Shown one piece after another: positions 59,197 through 64,000 of a stretch of DNA of 64,000 nucleotides. Origin of the DNA: Suillus spraguei (Eukaryota > Basidiomycota > Agaricomycetes > Boletales > Suillaceae). Numbering within the stretch: the stretch's first letter is position 1; each line of letters begins with the position of its first letter. A model generated the notes under the pieces. The model did not search any database. It was not told where the DNA came from and saw only the letters and a program-made list of their open reading frames with translations. The translations under genes were made by a program, and so were the position numbers. Location of the stretch: contig JABCPU010000215.1 of assembly GCA_016800925.1 (NCBI GenBank), positions 51,609 to 115,608 on the forward strand. Direction: 5' to 3'.

Positions 59197-59311
59197 CCAC
59201 TTGATCGTCGACTATCCAGTCTTCGACCCTGAACCCTGATAAACCCTAACGGACAGCAAGACAGCGCGTGTAGGCACCAAGAAAGTATAACTCATCAGAC
59301 GAATCGCCATC

Positions 59312-60169
59312 ATGATGACCACCAAAGAATTTGAATACAAAATTGGTCTCCCAACCGGTTTTGATGGAGATTGTGACAACTCTCGCGAATTTATTCAATC
59401 ATGCAATCTATGCTTCGACATCAACAAAAAGCTTTACACCACCGACAAGCAGAAGATCATTTTCATAACATCCTTCATGACTGAGAAAAACGCCAAATCT
59501 TGGAAAGAGCAATTCCTTGACCATGCTCAATCAACTGACACCTCTGGACAAAAAGTTGGTTATGGGACATTGCAGGATTTTATGAAAAGCTTTAAAGAAG
59601 CCTTCGACCCAGTGGATACCAAAGGAACCGCACTAACAAAACTCAGGGACCTCAAACAAGGAAGCGGTGATCTCCATACCTACATTGCCGACTTTGAGGC
59701 CCTTGCAGCTAAGGCTCACATCAACGACAATGCAACCAAGATTCAGTTCTTCCAAGATGGCCTTAACATGAGTATCCTTACCAAGCTTTTCGCACCAGGA
59801 GATGTCTCAGAAGTATTCTGCAAGGTTGTACTGCAATGCATTTCCATTGACAACTCCCACCATCATCTTCAAGCAATACGAACATGTCATGCTCCGCAAC
59901 AAAAGAAGAAGAACTATGGAAACATGCGTTATATACCTAATCGCGACTCCAACACAATGATCATAGATCGAATCTCTGACATGGAGAGATCCAAATGCAT
60001 GAAGAAGGGACAATGTTTCGGATGTAAGAAGACCGGACACCGCATTCATAACTGTCCTGAAAGAAAGAAGAAGACACCACTTCGACAAGCTGAAGTCAAA
60101 GAAAAGAAGAAGAAGAAGAAGAAGAAGAAGAAGAAGAAGAAGAAGAAGAAGAAGAAGAAGAAACTGTGA
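59312..60169 (+). CDS. Gypsy Gag with zinc knuckle and poly-Lys tail
   Basis: Structural Gag protein of the family-A retrotransposon, which packages element RNA into virus-like particles. The capsid-like part has GYGTLQDFMKSFKEAFDPVD and TALTKLRDLKQGSGDLHTYI, the retrotrans-gag pattern, followed by FEALAAKAHINDNATKIQFF. A zinc knuckle CFGCKKTGHRIHNC (C-x2-C-x4-H-x4-C) lies at 60,014-60,055. The ORF then runs into an AAG microsatellite (60,104-60,163) encoding about 20 lysines and stops at 60,169. The expected continuation into the protease frame is displaced, which could be a microsatellite slippage frameshift. The start at 59,312 (MMTTKEF) follows a 127-nt leader after the LTR. Confidence 0.85.
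   Translation: MMTTKEFEYKIGLPTGFDGDCDNSREFIQSCNLCFDINKKLYTTDKQKIIFITSFMTEKNAKSWKEQFLDHAQSTDTSGQKVGYGTLQDFMKSFKEAFDPVDTKGTALTKLRDLKQGSGDLHTYIADFEALAAKAHINDNATKIQFFQDGLNMSILTKLFAPGDVSEVFCKVVLQCISIDNSHHHLQAIRTCHAPQQKKKNYGNMRYIPNRDSNTMIIDRISDMERSKCMKKGQCFGCKKTGHRIHNCPERKKKTPLRQAEVKEKKKKKKKKKKKKKKKKKKKKL
60104..60163 (+). repeat. AAG microsatellite inside gag
   Basis: About 20 uninterrupted AAG units encode the poly-Lys tail and immediately precede the frame break between gag and pol. Confidence 0.95.
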
Positions 60170-60188
60170 GGCGGATCGTAGAGGATTT

Positions 60189-60603
60189 TTGAATTGGAGA
60201 AACAAAGATTCGACATATGTTTCTCCCAATGTATTACTAAGACTTGTACGCGCTGCAGGTGAAAGAAAAGAACTTTGTGTCCCTATCACCCTCCACTCAC
60301 GTACTCGCTTAAAATCTGTCGACACCACTGCCGTCATCGACTCTGGCGCAGCAGGAACATTTATTTCTGAAGAATTTGTGAAACTCCATCAGATTGCACG
60401 GCGAAAACTCAAGACACCATTTTGAGTCACTATGGCAGATGGAACTCTTATCAAAGGAGGACCGATCACGCACTACTGTCTCCTTGTGGTCAAAATTGAT
60501 GAACAAACCATGTATGGAAATTCAATATCACCAAACTAGGAAGAAGAGATCAAATCCTTCTGGGAATTCCATGGTTACGCGCAATGAACCCAAGCATAGA
60601 TTG
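60189..60603 (+). pseudogene. Gypsy pol: protease fragment
   Basis: The aspartic protease motif DSGA lies at 60,339-60,350 within TTAVIDSGAAGTFISEEFVK. The frame is broken by TGA at 60,423-60,425; the same frame goes on as VTMADGTLIKGGPITHYCLL. A further frame change near 60,520 precedes LGIPWLRAMNPSID. The segment is cut at 60,603 by solo LTR A5, and its reading resumes at 61,082 (WAAETLIL) when that LTR and one target copy are removed. Confidence 0.82.
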
Positions 60604-61076
60604 TGTTACGACTGGGGTGGTGTCACCAGCGACAGTGAAAAGACACAGATGGTCTGCTGGGAAGTTCTACAATGTCCAGAAAAGGACAAGGTGAAAGTAC
60701 AAGGAATGCATTCCGAGTACATCAAGGGTTCGGCCTCAAAGACAAGTCTAAGAGGTTCTGCAAGAATAGAGACTAAGGCTAAGGAGTGCTTAGACTTAGA
60801 GACGATTCAAGGACGACTTAGGTTGGAGACCTAAGCAAAGGAAGTTCCAGGTAAAACCCAGTAAGATTAAAGTAAAGTATACAAGTGTAATACAATGTGC
60901 TTTGATAGGTCAATATGTGCGCACGGACCAAGAGAGACGTGAGAACGTAAGTGCGTATCCAAAGAAGGAAGGCAACTATAGTACAGATGCATTGAGCATA
61001 TGAATCAGAGTCATGTTACGTAATGTACAATGTAAGGAAGATAAGAAAATGAATAGGGGCACGTACAATTGTAACA
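60604..61076 (-). mobile_element. Solo LTR, family A, copy A5
   Basis: 473 bp, inverted relative to the host element, with target duplication GATTG at 60,599-60,603 and 61,077-61,081. Inserted in the protease-RT linker of the Gypsy element. Confidence 0.93.
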
Positions 61077-61081
61077 GATTG

Positions 61082-62403
61082 GGCTGCTGAAACACTCATC
61101 CTCCCTCGAACGACGAAATCAGATGAAATCGAGATTGACATAGATATCGATCAAAAGAGGAATGGACTGCCCTCGGCCTTCCACTGCCATCCCAAGAAAT
61201 GGCAACATTTGCAACTTCCAAAATCCTTCGTTGCCTCTTCTATTCCTAACGCTCCAAAGGATCCCGAACCGGAAGTACAAATGCCGCGTACTACAGACCC
61301 TACTCCCCGTGTACAACTGCCATGAGCAGTATCACCAATTCCCCGCGCAGAAAAGTGCAAGAATGAATCCAAGCCCAAGTACTGGACCGGACCAGAACCT
61401 ATTAAACAACGACCAATAGAAGAACAGAAGTATGGAAAAAGAAAAGCAGAAGAAGAAATCCCTGGATGAGATACAAATGTACCAAAACTATCTGAATTCT
61501 ATGTTCCTCCGAAGATTCTTCAAGATACTCCTTCAGCTTTGATTGAGGAAATCCCCGATGAAGAAGAACCTGTGCCCTCGTTGATTCCAACAGAGGATGA
61601 TGATCAATTCGACACTTTGCAAGATGTCTGGCATGCACCAGAAGTACGCGACATTTCCTCTTATGAGCTCGGAGACAGAGAATTCCTTGTGGAATATGAC
61701 ACGGATGGAGTTAGCATGAGAATTATTGAAGAAGTATCCATGGATACACCCCTCACATGTGATGGAACTTCTCGACTCGAACAGCTCCCCAACTACTCCA
61801 TAATCTCCCTTCCCCCTCCAAAATACAGTAATAAAGCTCAGGAATTCGCTACGGATGAAAAGGAGAAGAAAAAGAAATCCTTTGAAGAATTGGTCCTGGA
61901 ATATCTGCATGATTTTGCGGACGTCTTTGCTAAAGACGGACTGAACAAACTACCCCCCGAATGCCCTGGTATTGATCATCGGATCGATACTAAACCTGGT
62001 TTTATTCCCCACACATCTAAGGTTTACCCGCTATCGGAAAAAGAACGCGCTGCCGTCAAAATGTTTATCGATGAAAATGTTGCGAAAGGTTTCATCTCAG
62101 AATCGAAGTCACCCCAAGCCAGTGGCTTCTTCTTTGTGGGAAAGAAGAGTGGAGAATTGCGCCCCTGTCAGGATTATCGCTACATCAATGATTGGACAGT
62201 CAAAAACGCTTATCCGCTCCCACTTCCTATTTCCCTCGTCGCACGTCTTCACAATGCACAGTTCTTTATGAAAATGGATATTCGGTCCGGTTATAACAAT
62301 ATTCGCATCCATCCTGATGATCGCTGGAAAGCTGCTTTTACTACGGAATTCGGCCTCTTTGAACCAAACGTCATGTTCTTTGGCCTTTGTAATTCCCCAG
62401 CAA
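61082..62403 (+). pseudogene. Gypsy pol: linker and first half of reverse transcriptase
   Basis: After an acidic linker with one or more frame breaks (61,082-61,540), frame 61,539-62,403 is open. It reads YLHDFADVFAKDGLNKLPPE, the RT entry PLSEKERAAVKMFIDENVAK, SPQASGFFFVGKKSGELRPC followed by QDYRYIND, then FFMKMDIRSGYNNIRIHPDD and WKAAFTTEFGLFE. These are RT motifs 1-4 of Ty3/Gypsy elements. The reading is cut within the NSPAT block at 62,403 by solo LTR A6; TFQAYMNRTF follows on the other side. Confidence 0.87.
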
Positions 62404-62880
62404 TGTTACAGTTGTACGTGCCCCTATTCATTTTCCCCTTTATCTTCTTACTTGTATATCATGTCACATGACTTTGACTCATATGCTCAATGCATCTGTA
62501 CAACACATGCCTTCCTTATTAGGATACGCAGTTACATTCTCACGGTTACTGGTCTGTGTGCACATATCTGCCTATATAAGCACAGTGTACTTGTAGTAGA
62601 TTCTTCACTTTAATCTTACTGGGTTTTACCTGGAACTTCCTTTGCTTAGGTCTCCAACCTAAGTCGTCCTTGAATCGTCTCTAAGTCTAAGCACTCCTTA
62701 GCCTTAGTCTCTATTCTCGAAAGAACCTCTCGGACTTATCCTTGAGGCCAGACCCTTGATCGTACTCGGAACGCATTCCTTGTACTTTCACCTTGTCCTC
62801 TTTTGGGCATTGTAAGAAGCTCCCAGCAGACCGTCTGTGTCTTTTCACTGTCGCTGGTGATGCCACCCCAGTTCGTAACA
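62404..62880 (+). mobile_element. Solo LTR, family A, copy A6
   Basis: 477 bp, same orientation as the host element. Flanks AGCAA (62,399-62,403) and GGCAA (62,881-62,885) are a target duplication with one mismatch. It splits the RT domain just before the YMDD motif. Confidence 0.88.
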
Positions 62881-62885
62881 GGCAA

Positions 62886-63943
62886 CTTTCCAAGCATACA
62901 TGAATCGTACCTTCCAACAAGAAATTAACGAAGGATGGATGGTTATCTATATGGACGATATCCTGATTTTCTCCACAACTATGGCAGAACATCGCAAACA
63001 GACAAGACGGGTCTTGATGAAGATATGACAGGAACATCTGTTCTTGAAACCGGAGAAATGCACCTTCGATGCAGAAGAAGTAGAATACCTCAGAATGATA
63101 ATTTGGCCTGGACAAGTTGCTATGGACACCGCCAAGACCAAAGGAATCGCCGAATGGCCAATTCCGAAATCTGTAAAAGATGTTCGGTCATTCCTCGGCT
63201 TTTGCAACTTCTACCGAATGTTCATCTCCCACTACTCTGACATTGCTCGACCCCTTATCAAATTAACAAAGAAAGATAAGGCCTTTGATTGGTCAACCGA
63301 ATGTATGGACACCTTCAAAGAACTGAAACAACGCTTCACATCCCAACCGGTACTCTGTAACCCTGATCCTTCCCGACAATTTGCCATTGCTACCAATGCT
63401 TCGCTTGTAGCAACTGGTGGAGTTCTCTTGCAGACCGATGAGAACGGTGTTTATCACCCATGCGCATACCTCTCTCAGTCTTTGAACCCTGCAGAATGCA
63501 ATTACCAGATCTTTGATCGGGAACTCCTTGCTGTGATCTGGGCATTGAATGAATTGCATCATTACCTTGAAGGAAACCCGCACCCTGTCCTAGTATTCAC
63601 CGACCACAAGAATCTTCTGTACTTTAGAAATGCACAGAAGCTCACCCGTTGCCAAGCACATTGGCAACTGATTCTGTCTATTTACGACATTGAACTGCAT
63701 CACGTTGCAGGTACTAAATTGGCAGTACCTGATGCACTATCTCGCCGGCCCGACTATGACTCCGGCAAAGACGATAACGAGGACCAGATTCTCCTCCCTG
63801 ACGCTGTCATATACCATACTTCTAATCTCAGATCCGATCATATCCGTCCAGATCCGATCGTTTCCATATCCGTCCGGTCCACAGATCCTGTCCGGACCAC
63901 CCTTCCAAATGTACTCACTTCTCGCACCTTAACTCCCTGGTGA
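62886..63943 (+). pseudogene. Gypsy pol: second half of RT, and RNase H
   Basis: Continues the RT with the catalytic YMDD box at 62,948-62,959. A stop before QEHLFLKPEKC breaks the frame near 63,029. From 63,044 one long frame gives KPEKCTFDAEEVEYLRMIIW, DVRSFLGFCNFYRMFI, LIKLTKKDKAFDWSTECMDT and the RNase H region. In RNase H the usual first catalytic Asp is Asn (IATNASLVATGG, Asn at 63,395-63,397), while ELLAVIWALNE and VFTDHKNLLYF are kept. The frame ends at 63,943 in a Pro/Ser-rich segment; integrase is not in the window. Confidence 0.85.
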
Positions 63944-64000
63944 ACATCTGCTTCTATCTCCTTTCGTCATTTCTCCTACTACCGGTACTCCGGCTGTTTA

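Larger units (their letters stand above)
58710..64000 (+). mobile_element. Ty3/Gypsy retrotransposon, family A, truncated by window end
   Basis: Begins with a 475-bp 5' LTR (58,710-59,184) and a primer-binding site. Gag, protease, RT and RNase H follow in plus orientation, interrupted by two solo LTRs of the same family (60,604-61,076 and 62,404-62,880). The integrase and 3' LTR should lie beyond 64,000. The left flank is TTTTA, so a matching 5-bp copy is expected after the 3' LTR. The internal region carries stops and frameshifts, so the element is defective. Confidence 0.88.

Noticed and set aside
48446..59240. Shared TCTTCGACCCTGAAC between the family-B LTR and the Gypsy leader
   Set aside because: Only 15 nt; not enough to claim that family B is the Gypsy element's own LTR, given that the family-A LTR borders the primer site directly.
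59807..60337. Minus-strand 176-codon frame with poly-Leu tract
   Set aside because: It is the antisense shadow of gag and of the AAG microsatellite.

Overview
This is a nuclear window from a filamentous basidiomycete, most likely an Agaricomycete. The host genes are broken by many 45-80 nt GT-AG introns. Several families point the same way: a basidiomycete-type NTF2-FMO flavoprotein, a polyporopepsin-like protease relic, a C2-NACHT-WD40 STAND protein, a WW/membrane protein of the agaric type, and KDZ, Copia, Tad-like LINE and Ty3/Gypsy transposons. No prokaryotic signal, rRNA, tRNA or CRISPR array was seen.

Layout. Positions 1-43,000 are gene space. In order they hold: a flavin monooxygenase (+), a broken aspartic protease (-), a cytochrome P450 with an apparent 1-base frameshift (+), a 71-residue Cys-rich ORF (+), delta-COP (-), a poor region with a degenerate tandem array (15-17 kb), an enoyl-CoA hydratase (-), a second inverted copy of the 71-residue ORF (-), a TPX2-domain protein (-), NIF3 (-) divergent from a glutaredoxin (+), a CSTF2 hinge/C-terminal protein (-) divergent from a WW-type membrane protein (+), a C2-NACHT-WD40 protein interrupted by one amber codon (+), and an amino-acid permease (-).

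Positions 43,200-64,000 are almost wholly transposon. A LINE 3' fragment is followed by a Copia element that has lost its reverse transcriptase. Inside the Copia gag sits a solo LTR (family B), and inside that a second solo LTR (family A). Next come a decayed KDZ transposase/Ulp1 element, an unrecognised decayed coding region split by a family-A LTR, and a Ty3/Gypsy element whose 5' LTR is family A. That element runs off the right edge and carries two further family-A solo LTRs. Five solo LTRs have recognisable 5-bp target duplications. An 11-nt match between the Gypsy primer-binding site and its predicted RNA 5' end suggests Tf1/sushi-like self-priming.

How the genes relate: the housekeeping genes (delta-COP, NIF3, glutaredoxin, CSTF2-like, TPX2-like) look intact. 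Accessory genes (P450, protease, STAND protein) show single or multiple lesions. All gene models were spliced by eye; exon joins are inferences from splice consensus and family resemblance.
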